DNA of 64,000 bases from a virus, in the IMG/VR virus record IMGVR_UViG_3300007540_000013, positions 1-64,000 of that record; one strand, given 5' to 3'. The notes beneath the pieces are model-generated. The model was not told the DNA's origin. It was given only the letters and a program-made list of their open reading frames with translations, and ran no database searches. Made by a program: the position numbers and the translations under genes. Shown here in pieces: positions 7,237 through 16,757 of this stretch (position 1 is its first letter; each line of letters begins with the position of its first letter).

Positions 7237-8679
7237 ATGAAGGAAAAATTTCGTTATGTTAAAAAAGAAGATCGAAAAAAGATTCTTCTGTTGTGTGATG
7301 ATATCCGAATGCATAGTGGTGTTGCTACTATGGCTAGAGAGATAGTTACAGGTACTGCACATCACTTTAATTGGGTAAACGTAGGAGGAGCTATTAAGCA
7401 CCCAGATCAAGGTAAGTTCTTCGACTTATCTACCGATGTTAATAAGCAGACAGGTATCGATGATGCTGATGTTAAACTATTTGCAGTTTCAGGATACGGA
7501 GACCAGAACCTAATCCGAGATATTATTAAGAGAGAAAAGCCTGACGCTATACTACTCTTCACCGACCCGAGGTATTGGACTTGGATGTTTGATATGGAGA
7601 GAGAAATTAGAAAGACTACTCCTATCTTTTACTTAAACATCTGGGATGACTACCCAACACCTTTATACAATAGAGCGTTCTATGAGAGCTGTGATCTTTT
7701 AATGTCAATTAGCAAGCAGACTAAGAATATTAACGAACTTGTATTAGGTAAAGCTGCTGAAGGAAAGACATTGACGTATGTACCTCACGGTATAAATGAA
7801 TTTCAATTCTATCCTATTCAAGATGATGAGCAATATAAGCAGTTAGAAGTTACTCGAGAGAGTATGTTTGAAGGAAAAGATATTGACTTTGTAGTCTTCT
7901 GGAACTCTAGAAACATTAGACGTAAATCACCAGGCGATGTTATTCTATCTTATAGACACTTTTGTGATTTAATCGGCAAAGAAGCAGCTAAGAAGTGTGC
8001 ATTAGTTATGCATACCCAGCCTGTAGATCAAAACGGTACTGACTTATACGCAGTAAGAGAAGCTATATGCGACCCGGAGTATGTAAATGTATTCTTTTCA
8101 TCTAACAAGCTTAATACTCAACAGATGAACTCTCTTTACAACATCGCAGATATAACGATGTTAATCTCTTCTAATGAAGGATGGGGATTATCTCTAACAG
8201 AAAGTATGATGGCAGGTACTCCTATTATTGCAAACGTAACAGGTGGTATGCAAGACCAGATGAGGTTTGTAGATGGTAACGGAGAGTGGTACACACCTTC
8301 TAAAGAGGTACCTTCCAACCACATGGGCACATATAAGGAGCATGGTAACTGGGCTAAGCCTGTCTTCCCTTCTAACATTTCTCTGGTAGGTTCAGTACCT
8401 ACTCCTTATATACATGACGACAGGTGCGACTTCAGAGAGGTAGCCGAAGCTATTAAATACTGGTATGACCAAGGAGAAGAAGGAAGAGCTAAAGCAGGTC
8501 AGTCAGCAAGAGATTGGGTCACATCAGACGAGTCAGGTATGTCTGCTAGAAGAATGTGTGAGAATGTTATTGAAAGTATGGATACAGCTTTTGATACTTT
8601 CATACCTCGCCCCAGCTATGATCTACAAAAAGTAGAAGATCTAGCACCTAAGTATGTTGAACACCCAATGGTATATTAG
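7237..8679 (+). CDS. Glycosyltransferase family 4-like
   Basis: 480 aa, GT-B type. The N-terminal domain opens with KKILLLCDDIRMHSGVATMAREI, the acceptor-side glycine turn. The C-terminal domain has VFWNSRNIRRKSP and the donor-binding E-x7-E region NEGWGLSLTESMMAGTPIIA near residues 310-330. It probably transfers a nucleotide-activated sugar in the cytoplasm. It is the first glycosyltransferase of the 20-kb cassette and starts right after the RHH-like gene. The sugar cannot be read from sequence. Confidence 0.85.
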   Translation: MKEKFRYVKKEDRKKILLLCDDIRMHSGVATMAREIVTGTAHHFNWVNVGGAIKHPDQGKFFDLSTDVNKQTGIDDADVKLFAVSGYGDQNLIRDIIKREKPDAILLFTDPRYWTWMFDMEREIRKTTPIFYLNIWDDYPTPLYNRAFYESCDLLMSISKQTKNINELVLGKAAEGKTLTYVPHGINEFQFYPIQDDEQYKQLEVTRESMFEGKDIDFVVFWNSRNIRRKSPGDVILSYRHFCDLIGKEAAKKCALVMHTQPVDQNGTDLYAVREAICDPEYVNVFFSSNKLNTQQMNSLYNIADITMLISSNEGWGLSLTESMMAGTPIIANVTGGMQDQMRFVDGNGEWYTPSKEVPSNHMGTYKEHGNWAKPVFPSNISLVGSVPTPYIHDDRCDFREVAEAIKYWYDQGEEGRAKAGQSARDWVTSDESGMSARRMCENVIESMDTAFDTFIPRPSYDLQKVEDLAPKYVEHPMVY

Positions 8680-8681
8680 TA

Positions 8682-10007
8682 ATGAGTAAGATAACAGTTG
8701 CAATTAGCTGTCCGATTGATACGTACAGCGGCTATGGAGCAAGAGCAAGAGACTTTGTAAAAGCTTTAGATAAAAACAAATACAATATAAAGATCCTAGC
8801 GCAGCGCTGGGGCAGTACAAGGTTTGGTTATTTAGAAGATCATCAAGAGCATGAACTTCAATCTATGATCGTACCTCAACTCACAGCACAGCCTGATGTA
8901 TGGATTCAAGTCACAGTACCTAATGAGTTTCAAAAGGTAGGTAAGTTTAATATTGGACTTACAGCTGGTATGGAGACTGATATATGTCCTCCTGAGTGGC
9001 TTGAGGGGTGTAACAGAATGGATTTAATTTTGGTATCTTCTGAGCATGGAAAGAGTTCATTAGCTAACAGTACTTTCAACATGACAGATCAAAAGACTGG
9101 TCAACCGAAAGGTACATTAAAGTTAACAACTCCGATTGAGGTTCTTTTTGAAGGTGTTGATGTAGAGAAGTACTATAAGATTGAAGAGCATAAAGACATA
9201 GCGTTAACTTCCGATTTGGATAGTATAAAAGAATCTTTCTGTTTTCTATTTGTAGGGCACTGGCTACAAGGTAATTTCGGCCACGATAGGAAAAACATAG
9301 GATGGACTATAAAAGCATTCTTAGAAACATTTAAGAATAAAAAGAATCAACCTGCTCTGATATTAAAAACACAATCAGCAAACGCTTCAATCACTGACCG
9401 AGATAATATCTTAGAGAAGATTGAAGCTATAAGAAAGACTGTTAAAGGTAAGTTACCTAGTATATATCTTCTTCATGGAGAACTAAATGACGAAGAGATT
9501 AATGAATTGTATAATCATCCAAAAGTAAAAGCTATGGTAAGCTTAACTAAAGGAGAGGGGTTCGGCAGACCTTTATTAGAATTCTCTACAACGGGTAAAC
9601 CTATAATAGCTTCAGGATGGTCTGGTCACATTGACTTCTTAAGTAAGGAGTTTAATATTCTAGTTAACGGACAACTACACAACGTAGACAGCTCAGCAGC
9701 TCAGAAAGGACTAATATTAAAAGAAGGTAAATGGTTTCAAGCTAACGACGCAGATACTGCACAGGCATTTAAAAGCGTACATAGTAATTATAATAAGTAC
9801 TTAGAACTCGGAAAAAGACAGCGCTATAGAACAAGTACTCAATTCTCGTTAGAGAAGATGGCAGAGAAGTTAAACAATGTACTTAACTCAAACCTACCAA
9901 ACTTCCCTAAGCAAGTTGAGTTAAACATGCCTACCTTAAACTTACCTAAGTTAAATAAAGTAGAGAGCGCACCAGAATTAAAGTTACCAAAATTAAAGAA
10001 GTTATAA
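8682..10007 (+). CDS. Glycosyltransferase family 4-like
   Basis: 441 aa. The GT-B C-terminal domain contains FLFVGHWLQGNFGHDRKN, HPKVKAMVSLTKGEGFGRPLLE (EGFGxPxxE nucleotide-sugar site) and GKPIIASGWSGHIDFL. The last ~50 residues are a low-complexity repeat rich in LNLPKL and may be a protein-binding tail. Two bases separate it from the previous glycosyltransferase. Part of the glycan cassette. Confidence 0.85.
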   Translation: MSKITVAISCPIDTYSGYGARARDFVKALDKNKYNIKILAQRWGSTRFGYLEDHQEHELQSMIVPQLTAQPDVWIQVTVPNEFQKVGKFNIGLTAGMETDICPPEWLEGCNRMDLILVSSEHGKSSLANSTFNMTDQKTGQPKGTLKLTTPIEVLFEGVDVEKYYKIEEHKDIALTSDLDSIKESFCFLFVGHWLQGNFGHDRKNIGWTIKAFLETFKNKKNQPALILKTQSANASITDRDNILEKIEAIRKTVKGKLPSIYLLHGELNDEEINELYNHPKVKAMVSLTKGEGFGRPLLEFSTTGKPIIASGWSGHIDFLSKEFNILVNGQLHNVDSSAAQKGLILKEGKWFQANDADTAQAFKSVHSNYNKYLELGKRQRYRTSTQFSLEKMAEKLNNVLNSNLPNFPKQVELNMPTLNLPKLNKVESAPELKLPKLKKL

Positions 10008-10441
10008 TGGAGCAATTAGTAACATGTAAAAGATGTGGCAGTAATGCTTGCTTAGAGCAACAAGTTAACGAAGAAGTAACCACTCAGTTATGTATGGGCT
10101 GTGGTTTCACAACATCAACTCTTATGACTGAAGGTAGCGAAGTAGTTACGACTGCTTTAGAAACCTCCCCAGAGCTATACAAAGACTTGATGCACAGAGA
10201 TCAAGACGGTAATATTTGGATGCCTTCTACACTTACTCTGCCGAATAAAGGTATGGTATTTGTTGACGGGACTAATACAAAAGACTGGTCATGGGCAGCA
10301 GTAAAAGCTATTCCTTTAGAAGAAGAAGATAAGAAATTATCAGATGATCAAACTCATAAGATGGACATGAAAAACCTTAAGCATTATGCTGAGAAAGATT
10401 TTATGGATGCTTTAGAGCATATTGGATTTTTTGCTATATAA
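10007..10441 (+). CDS. Zinc-ribbon protein, conserved phage hypothetical
   Basis: 144 aa. It begins CKRCGSNAC and then CMGCGFTTS, a four-Cys zinc ribbon. The rest has no recognised domain (GNIWMPSTLTLPNKGMVF; KHYAEKDFMDALEHIG). It overlaps both neighbours by one base. It may bind nucleic acid or act as an adaptor; function unknown. Confidence 0.7.
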   Translation: MEQLVTCKRCGSNACLEQQVNEEVTTQLCMGCGFTTSTLMTEGSEVVTTALETSPELYKDLMHRDQDGNIWMPSTLTLPNKGMVFVDGTNTKDWSWAAVKAIPLEEEDKKLSDDQTHKMDMKNLKHYAEKDFMDALEHIGFFAI

Positions 10442-10596
10442 TGGTTGAGATAGATAAGTTATTACATTCGTTAAAGATCTTAGAAGATAATAAGCATTTA
10501 ACTTTTAAACTTATATACGGACGTTATAATATTGATATCAAGAAATTAACAAAAGAGTTACATGACAATAAGTTACGCAGTAACAGTATGGAATGA
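10441..10596 (+). CDS. Small hypothetical protein
   Basis: 51 aa. Starts on the last base of the preceding stop codon (TAATG) and overlaps the next gene by 35 bases. Charged and helical (KLLHSLKILEDNKHL; DIKKLTKELHDNK). The tight linkage supports it being real, but no homology can be seen. Confidence 0.5.
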   Translation: MVEIDKLLHSLKILEDNKHLTFKLIYGRYNIDIKKLTKELHDNKLRSNSME

Positions 10597-11179
10597 AGTA
10601 GAAGAGGTTAAACGCCTTCTTTCATTCTTACTTAAAAATAAAAGAGAAGAAGACGAAGTTATAGTCCGTATGGACGATTCCGGCCCTAATGAGATTTGGA
10701 AGTACTTAGTATCACTATCGGGTACTCCTGGATACATTTACGCCAAAGGACCTTTCAATAAAGATTTTGCTAGATGGAAAAATAATCTCAACGCTATGTG
10801 CACTAAGGATTACATATTCCAGATCGATGCTGATGAGATGATTAACGGTTATATGATGGACTTACTCCCTCAAGTATTAGCTGCTAATGATGCTGAGTTA
10901 GTAGCAGTACCTAGAATTAATACTGTAGAAGGATTAACCGATGCTCATATACAGAAGTGGGGATGGCAAGTTAATAATGAAGGCTGGGTAAACTTCCCAG
11001 ACTATCAAACTAGAATTTATAAAAACGATCCTAGGATAAGATGGCACGGTACTGTCCACGAAAAGATAATCGGACATAGTACATACGCTGTACTTCCGGC
11101 AGAGAAAGATTGGTGTTTATTACATACTAAAGATATTAAGAGACAAGAAAGACAGAATCAGTTTTACGATACTCTATAA
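10562..11179 (+). CDS. Glycosyltransferase family 2 (WaaE/KdtX-like)
   Basis: 205 aa, GT-A fold. It has YAVTVWNEVEEVKRLL at the N-terminus, YIFQIDADE (metal-binding D-x-D) near residue 80, and the subfamily block PDYQTRIYKNDPRIRW followed by HGTVHE. It is shorter than most GT2 enzymes but complete in its motifs. Part of the glycan cassette. Confidence 0.85.
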   Translation: MTISYAVTVWNEVEEVKRLLSFLLKNKREEDEVIVRMDDSGPNEIWKYLVSLSGTPGYIYAKGPFNKDFARWKNNLNAMCTKDYIFQIDADEMINGYMMDLLPQVLAANDAELVAVPRINTVEGLTDAHIQKWGWQVNNEGWVNFPDYQTRIYKNDPRIRWHGTVHEKIIGHSTYAVLPAEKDWCLLHTKDIKRQERQNQFYDTL

Positions 11180-11181
11180 TT

Positions 11182-11772
11182 ATGCAAACACATTTTTCTT
11201 TCAATCAAAGTAACTACACTAGAGACGTAAATTTTTGCGACTATTACTGGTTTAATAATGCTTTTACAAAAGAAGAGCTGAAAAAGGTAGAAGAGTTGAC
11301 CTCAAGACTTCCTTGGAAGATCGGAACAACTCAATCAGGAGATACAGAATCTCATCGCAAGTCTAAGATCAAATGGTGCCCACAGAATAAAGAATGGTAC
11401 TGGGTATACGAAAGGTTACATAATCTGATTGTAGAGGCAAACGATGCAATGTGGAAGTTTGAATTAACTGATATGCCCGAGATGATTCAATACACGGAGT
11501 ACTATGAAGACGGTGGTCAATATGATTGGCATATGGATTGCGGTATAGAGATGCAGAACAGAAGAAAAATCTCAGTAACAGTTCAACTATCATCACCAGA
11601 CGAATACTCAGGAGGTGATTTAGAATTTAATTTAGGAAACGTAATAGAAGGTCCTCGTAAACAAGGAGCAGCAGTTATCTTTCCTTCTTTTTATTTACAC
11701 AGGGTGACTCCTATTACTAAGGGTACTCGTAAATCTTTTGTAATGTGGGTAGGAGGGGAACCTTATAAATAA
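11182..11772 (+). CDS. 2-oxoglutarate/Fe(II) oxygenase, prolyl-hydroxylase-like
   Basis: 196 aa. It has the double-stranded beta-helix metal triad: H-x-D in YDWHMDCG (~116/118) and the distal His in FPSFYLHRVTP (~173), with the 2OG-binding basic residue in GTRKSFVMW. This matches the PKHD/P4H hydroxylase family. The cofactor chemistry is well established for the family. The substrate (protein, sugar or nucleotide) is unknown; within this cassette a glycan or glycoprotein target is plausible. Confidence 0.85.
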   Translation: MQTHFSFNQSNYTRDVNFCDYYWFNNAFTKEELKKVEELTSRLPWKIGTTQSGDTESHRKSKIKWCPQNKEWYWVYERLHNLIVEANDAMWKFELTDMPEMIQYTEYYEDGGQYDWHMDCGIEMQNRRKISVTVQLSSPDEYSGGDLEFNLGNVIEGPRKQGAAVIFPSFYLHRVTPITKGTRKSFVMWVGGEPYK

Positions 11773-11779
11773 ATTAAAA

Positions 11780-12604
11780 ATGAAAAAATACAAAGTAGGA
11801 ATTATAGGAAATGGGTTTGTAGGAGAGAGTCAAGCTTTTGCTTTTAGTCCAACAGCAGATATTCGAATTTACGATATTGATCCATTAAAAGCTACTCACA
11901 CATTAGAAGAAACTCAAGATAGCGACTTTACATTCATCTGCGTTCCTACTCCGATGAGAAAGGACGGTAGTCAAGATATAACTTATATTGAAGCAGTATT
12001 CGATAAAGCAGTTGAAGGTACGGTTTATATAATTAAATCAACCATACTCCCAGGTACAACACAACAATTACAGGAGAAATATCCTAATCTATCTATAGTA
12101 TTTAGCCCAGAGTTTTTAACAGAAAGGACTGCTAAATTAGATATGCTTACTCAAGCACGTATTATCTTTGGAGGTGATTTAGAGCTCACTAAAGAAGTAG
12201 AGAAGTTATTTGCTCAACGATTTATGAACAGGCATTTCATACACACTGACACAACGACTGCAGAGCTAATAAAGTATATGAATAATACATTCTTTGCTAC
12301 GAAAGTATCTATCATGAATGAATTTAAGAGATTAGCTGATGCATTAGATGCTGATTGGGATAAAGCTTTATATGGATTTGCTGCTGATCATAGAATAGGA
12401 GACAGTCACCTACACGTCCCAGGTCCAGATGGAAGAATGGGATACGGAGGTACTTGCTTTCCAAAAGACGTAAATGCAATAGTAACTCTAGGAAGAGAGC
12501 TAGGAGTACCTTTGAATGCAATTGAAGGTGGATGGCAGACCAACTTAGAGGTACGTCCGGAAAGAGATTGGGAACAAGATAAAGGCCGAGCAGTAAGTAA
12601 GTGA
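11780..12604 (+). CDS. ugd: UDP-glucose/GDP-mannose 6-dehydrogenase family
   Basis: 274 aa. The NAD-binding site GIIGNGFVGE (residues ~8-17), the block STILPGTT, the helix ELIKYMNNTFFATKVSIMNE, and the catalytic Cys in GGTCFPKD (~226) are all present. These enzymes oxidise UDP-glucose (or a relative) twice to the uronic acid. At 274 aa it lacks most of the C-terminal UDP-binding domain of ~390-430-aa homologues, so activity or partner needs are uncertain. It would supply an acidic sugar donor to the cassette. Confidence 0.85.
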   Translation: MKKYKVGIIGNGFVGESQAFAFSPTADIRIYDIDPLKATHTLEETQDSDFTFICVPTPMRKDGSQDITYIEAVFDKAVEGTVYIIKSTILPGTTQQLQEKYPNLSIVFSPEFLTERTAKLDMLTQARIIFGGDLELTKEVEKLFAQRFMNRHFIHTDTTTAELIKYMNNTFFATKVSIMNEFKRLADALDADWDKALYGFAADHRIGDSHLHVPGPDGRMGYGGTCFPKDVNAIVTLGRELGVPLNAIEGGWQTNLEVRPERDWEQDKGRAVSK

Positions 12605-13614
12605 TCACTATAAAGTTACATAATTGGAATAAAGGAAGAAACGAACCGACGTTTCGTCCATTTTTATTCGCTCAAAAGCTATTCAATGAAGTAGGCATAC
12701 AGTTTACCGAAGGAGCTAATTACGATTATATCTTTGTAGGGATGCATGATTTCATAGATAGAAAGGTACCTTTAGATGAAAGTATTGCCAAAGGAGTTAA
12801 GGCAATTAAACCTTTTGGTGATAAATGTTTTCTGTTTGACGGTTCTGATTCAACATCTTTATTAGGAGCCTATGAAGTATTATCTAATAGCTCAGCACGA
12901 TACTTATTTAAAAATCAATTATTAAAATCGAGAGAGCTTTACAGAGAGCCTTCTCCATTCAATAAAGTATTCTTTACAGGTGATAGTGATTTTGAAGTAG
13001 GATATGATATTTCTGATAAGGATTGGAACCGAATAAAGTTATCCGGGTACAACCTAGGGTATTTACTTCCAGACTATAGAGTACATTATAAAGAAGCTGA
13101 AGATAAACCTTTTGATGTATGTGCAATATATCAAGGATACCATGACGAGAACTACGACCACGGCTTTAGAAACGATACCTATTACACAGAGCATAGAGCA
13201 GGAGCTTGGAATATTTTAAACGAACTAGAGCATTGGGATGTACTCACAGAAAAATTACCTAAGCAAGAGTACATAGATAAGATGAGAAAATCTAAAGTAG
13301 CTCTATCACCTTTCGGTATGGGCGAAGTATGTTTTAGAGATTTCGAATTAATGCAGTTTGGAACTGCAATGGTTAAACCAAGTATGTCACACCTTAAGAC
13401 TATTCCTAATCCATATATAGAAGGAAAGACTTATTTCCCGACAGCACATACATGGGATGATCTAACCGAAGTACTTTCTGAAGTAATAGACGATCCGGTT
13501 GCACAGAATGAAGTTGTACATAATTTTCGAAAAGTATTCTTAGAAGAGTATACTTTAGAGAAATTTGTACTATATTGGTATAACATAATTAAAGAACAAC
13601 CAGAAGTAGTATGA
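12601..13614 (+). CDS. Exostosin-like glycosyltransferase
   Basis: 337 aa. It starts with GTG in a GTGA overlap with the preceding stop; no nearby in-frame ATG exists. The C-terminal part FDVCAIYQGY..., KMRKSKVALSPFGMGEVCFRDFELMQFGTAMVKP resembles exostosin/GT47-type transferases. Probably uses a nucleotide sugar made by neighbouring enzymes. The acceptor is unknown. Confidence 0.7.
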   Translation: MITIKLHNWNKGRNEPTFRPFLFAQKLFNEVGIQFTEGANYDYIFVGMHDFIDRKVPLDESIAKGVKAIKPFGDKCFLFDGSDSTSLLGAYEVLSNSSARYLFKNQLLKSRELYREPSPFNKVFFTGDSDFEVGYDISDKDWNRIKLSGYNLGYLLPDYRVHYKEAEDKPFDVCAIYQGYHDENYDHGFRNDTYYTEHRAGAWNILNELEHWDVLTEKLPKQEYIDKMRKSKVALSPFGMGEVCFRDFELMQFGTAMVKPSMSHLKTIPNPYIEGKTYFPTAHTWDDLTEVLSEVIDDPVAQNEVVHNFRKVFLEEYTLEKFVLYWYNIIKEQPEVV

Positions 13615-14339
13615 AAGTAGCATTATGCTTACACGGGTTAGTAGGAAGTACTAAAGGTAAGAATGGCGACCTTTTAGGAGGATCGGATGAAGTATTGGAA
13701 CACTCTTTCAGACATAACCAAGAGAATATATTAGGATTAAATGTAGATGTATTCATTCATTCGTGGAGTACTGAATTAAAGGAAGATATCTTAGAAAAGT
13801 ATAATCCTAAGAGATACATTATAGAACCTCAGATTCAATTTAAAGTACCAGATTACATTAAATCTGATCAACACCGCGCCTTCGCGCATCTAAGCAGGTG
13901 GTATAGTTATAGGGAATCAGTAAAATTAAAAGCTGAATATGAACTACAGACCGGAGAAGTGTACGATTATATTCTTGTACAACGATTCGATCTCTGCTGG
14001 AATATTAAACCAGACTTTGCTAATTTTGATTCTAATTTGTTCTATGTAGGACATGCTGGATTAGATAATAAACGAGAATGGTCTGATCGATGGTTTATTT
14101 CAAATTCAACTTCTGCTGATAAGTTCGCAACAATGTATGATAAATTAGCAGAGTATATGGGACCTGGAGGAGAGTTCCCAAGCAGCAAACAGTACGCAGG
14201 TATTTCAAGTCACTTCTTGACTAAGTTTCATGCTAAAAAACTAGGACTTAAAGAAGAGTTTATATATAATTTTGGAGGGTATGGAAGCAAACCGGATGAT
14301 TATAATGAAGTAAGAAGAATGTATTATGGGGACAAGTAA
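13611..14339 (+). CDS. Putative glycosyltransferase, uncharacterised
   Basis: 242 aa. Begins KVALCLHGLVG and contains NVDVFIHSWSTE, VYDYILVQRFDLCW and FSSKQYAGISSHF-like segments. This pattern occurs in polysaccharide-associated transferases of phages and large viruses. Overlaps the previous gene by four bases (ATGA) and the next by fourteen. The family assignment rests on pattern and context only. Confidence 0.6.
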   Translation: MKVALCLHGLVGSTKGKNGDLLGGSDEVLEHSFRHNQENILGLNVDVFIHSWSTELKEDILEKYNPKRYIIEPQIQFKVPDYIKSDQHRAFAHLSRWYSYRESVKLKAEYELQTGEVYDYILVQRFDLCWNIKPDFANFDSNLFYVGHAGLDNKREWSDRWFISNSTSADKFATMYDKLAEYMGPGGEFPSSKQYAGISSHFLTKFHAKKLGLKEEFIYNFGGYGSKPDDYNEVRRMYYGDK

Positions 14340-14679
14340 CTATAACGAAGAAAGACCTTGGGGAACTTTCGAAAATTTATTGGATACAGATTACTGTAAA
14401 GTAAAAGAGATTGTAATTAAACCAGGACAAGCACCTAGTTATCAATATCATTTCAAACGTTCTGAAGTATGGGTAGTAACAAAAGGGACTGGAGAGTTGA
14501 GATTGAACGATGTAACTACTCAAGTTAGTACTGGAAGCATCTTACACATACCAGTTCAGGCAAAACATCAGATTAAGAACACAGGTACAGAAGATCTATA
14601 TTTTATCGAAGTACAACTTGGTGAGTACTTTGGTGAAGATGATATTGTACGATTAGAAGATAACTATGGCAGAGTATAA
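14326..14679 (+). CDS. Cupin, mannose-6-phosphate isomerase type II-like
   Basis: 117 aa. A single cupin barrel: RPWGTFENL at the N-terminus, YQYHFKRSEVWVVTKGTGEL (metal His/Glu), IHIP-type LHIPVQAKHQIKNTG and EVQLGEYFGEDDIVRLEDNYGR. It matches the stand-alone C-terminal domain of the PMI/GMP enzymes that interconvert fructose-6-P and mannose-6-P. It sits directly before a nucleotidyltransferase, the usual partner activity. Confidence 0.85.
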   Translation: MGTSNYNEERPWGTFENLLDTDYCKVKEIVIKPGQAPSYQYHFKRSEVWVVTKGTGELRLNDVTTQVSTGSILHIPVQAKHQIKNTGTEDLYFIEVQLGEYFGEDDIVRLEDNYGRV

Positions 14680-16225
14680 GGTACTACTCACTGCAAGCGG
14701 TTTAGGGAGCCGCCTCGGAAATATTACAGACTACACAAACAAGTCTTTAGTAAGAGTCGGAGCTAAGCCTGCTATTTCTTATATTGTAGAGAGTTACGAT
14801 AAGAGTATTCCTTTTGTAGTTACATTAGGACATTATGGAGAGCATGTGAAGGACTTCTTAGAACTAGCATACCCAGATCGTATCTTTCAATTTGTCAAGG
14901 TAAGTAATTACGTTGGTAAAGGATCTAGCTTAGGACTGTCGATGCTCAAAGCTAAAGAGTTGTTACAGTGTCCATTTATTTTCCACGCTTGCGATACAAT
15001 CACACTAGATGATATCCCAGCACCTACTGTAAACTGGATGGCAGGTAAGTATATACCTCAAAGCTCTCAATATAGAACTCTACAGGTTAGTGGTGAAAAA
15101 GTAGTAAGAGTAAACGAGAAAGGTGAAATACGTTACGACTTAGTTTACGCAGGACTAGCCGGGATATACAGTTATAAAAGTTTCTGGTCCGCTTTAGAAA
15201 ATATCTATGACAGTTCTCCCCTAGACAGCTCTTTATCAGATTGTCACGCTTTGTCAGCTCTTACAGAAGATATAGATGCTGTAAGATTAAGTACCTGGTA
15301 CGATATCGGTAATACAACTTCATTAAAAGAAGTAAGAAGAGAACTAGGATCTAATTTTAAGATACTAGATAAAGTAGATGAAAATATTTTTATTTTTGAT
15401 AACTTTGTTATTAAATTTTTCCATAATAAAAAGATTAATTTAAGTAGAGTTAAAAGAGTTAATTATTTAAATAAAACTACTCCAAACATATTAAGTTATA
15501 GAGATAATTTTTACAAGTATGAATTAGCTAAAGGCGAGCTTCTCTCACACACTTTAACTCCTGCTCGCACAAAAGACTTTCTCGAATATGTTCAATCAAA
15601 ACTATGGAGTACAACTAGTAGAGATAGTGAGTTTCCTTCTGTATGTTATGATTTCTACATTAAAAAATCTCTACAACGTATTGAGAAATATGTAAAAGAT
15701 TTTGGTAGAAAAGAAGATATAACAACTACTATTAACGGCGAAGAAATACCTTCAGCCGAAACTCTTATTCAAAAGTTAGCTAAGAAAGATATTTACTCAA
15801 ATATTAAGACGCACTATCACGGTGATTTTATTTTAGATAATATTATAGATACTCCTGAAGGGTACTCCCTTATAGACTGGAGACAGGATTTTGGTGGTGA
15901 ATTAGAATTTGGGGATGTATATTATGATCTAGCGAAACTTAATCACAACCTTATATTTAATCACGATATAGTAAACAGGGAGCTATACACTGTAGAAGAC
16001 ACCCCACAGGGAGTTAATGTAGATATATTAGTAAGTAAAAGACTGTTGGAATGTCGAGAAGTATTTCGTATCTTTGTAGAAGATAATGGATACGACTATA
16101 ATAAAATTCAAATGCTCACAGGTATGATTTGGATTAATATGGCACCTTTACATGAGTACCCGTTAAACAAGTTTTTGTTTAATTTTGGGAAGTATAATCT
16201 AAAAAGAGCATTGAATGATGAATAA
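14666..16225 (+). CDS. Nucleotidyltransferase-sugar/choline kinase fusion
   Basis: 519 aa with two domains. Residues ~1-230 are an NTP-transferase (LLTASGLGSRLGN near the N-terminus, Lys in TNKSLVRVGAKPAI, HACD-x-I metal site, LSTWYDIGN). Residues ~250-510 are an aminoglycoside/choline-kinase-like fold with HYHGDFILDNII (HxDxxxxN) and LIDWRQDFGGE (metal site). The pairing recalls LicC/LicA-type cytidylyltransferase and kinase activities joined in one chain. It likely activates a sugar or polyol phosphate for the cassette. The substrate is not readable from sequence. Confidence 0.8.
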   Translation: MAEYKVLLTASGLGSRLGNITDYTNKSLVRVGAKPAISYIVESYDKSIPFVVTLGHYGEHVKDFLELAYPDRIFQFVKVSNYVGKGSSLGLSMLKAKELLQCPFIFHACDTITLDDIPAPTVNWMAGKYIPQSSQYRTLQVSGEKVVRVNEKGEIRYDLVYAGLAGIYSYKSFWSALENIYDSSPLDSSLSDCHALSALTEDIDAVRLSTWYDIGNTTSLKEVRRELGSNFKILDKVDENIFIFDNFVIKFFHNKKINLSRVKRVNYLNKTTPNILSYRDNFYKYELAKGELLSHTLTPARTKDFLEYVQSKLWSTTSRDSEFPSVCYDFYIKKSLQRIEKYVKDFGRKEDITTTINGEEIPSAETLIQKLAKKDIYSNIKTHYHGDFILDNIIDTPEGYSLIDWRQDFGGELEFGDVYYDLAKLNHNLIFNHDIVNRELYTVEDTPQGVNVDILVSKRLLECREVFRIFVEDNGYDYNKIQMLTGMIWINMAPLHEYPLNKFLFNFGKYNLKRALNDE

Positions 16226-16757
16226 TACTTTAGCACATGCAATTACAATCCTCTCTGAAGAATTAACTCACGTACTTGAATTCGGTGTATATAGGGGAGC
16301 TACCATCAGGCAACTTCGTAACAGTCTACCTAACGAGTATAAGTTATACGGCTTCGATTCTTTCGAAGGATTACCCGAGCACTGGACAGGAACCGAAACC
16401 ACCCCAGAACAATTTAGCACTGGTGGAGTAATTCCAGATGTACCCGGCGTAACTTTTTACAAAGGCTGGTTTGAGGATACCATACCTGAACACTTAAAAG
16501 TAGTAGAGCCTATTGCCCTTCTGCATGTAGATAGCGATCTATACTCTTCAGCTGTAACTATATTAGAATCTCTAAGAGAGTATATCGTACCCGGAACTGT
16601 AGTTGTTTTTGACGAGTGGTATTACAACCATAGAGATATCGAAGAAAACAGACAGCACGAGCAGAAAGCTTTTTACGAATGGGTAGAGAAGTATAACATT
16701 GAATATGAAATACTACCTCAAATAGAAGATGAAAGACGAATAGTAGTAGTAAAATGA
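16215..16757 (+). CDS. TylF/macrocin O-methyltransferase family
   Basis: 180 aa. SAM-binding VLEFGVYRGATIRQL, then LYGFDSFEGLPEHW, LLHVDSDLYSSA (metal-binding Asp) and VVFDEWYYNHRD. These match the TylF/MycF sugar O-methyltransferase family; the usual length is ~220 aa and this one is slightly short. It could cap or decorate the glycan. Overlaps both neighbours. Confidence 0.85.
   Translation: MMNNTLAHAITILSEELTHVLEFGVYRGATIRQLRNSLPNEYKLYGFDSFEGLPEHWTGTETTPEQFSTGGVIPDVPGVTFYKGWFEDTIPEHLKVVEPIALLHVDSDLYSSAVTILESLREYIVPGTVVVFDEWYYNHRDIEENRQHEQKAFYEWVEKYNIEYEILPQIEDERRIVVVK

Noticed and set aside
11764-11771. TATAAATA before the Ugd gene as a T4-type late promoter
   Set aside because: It overlaps the 3' end of the preceding gene, is a single case in that orientation, and is likely chance in AT-rich DNA.
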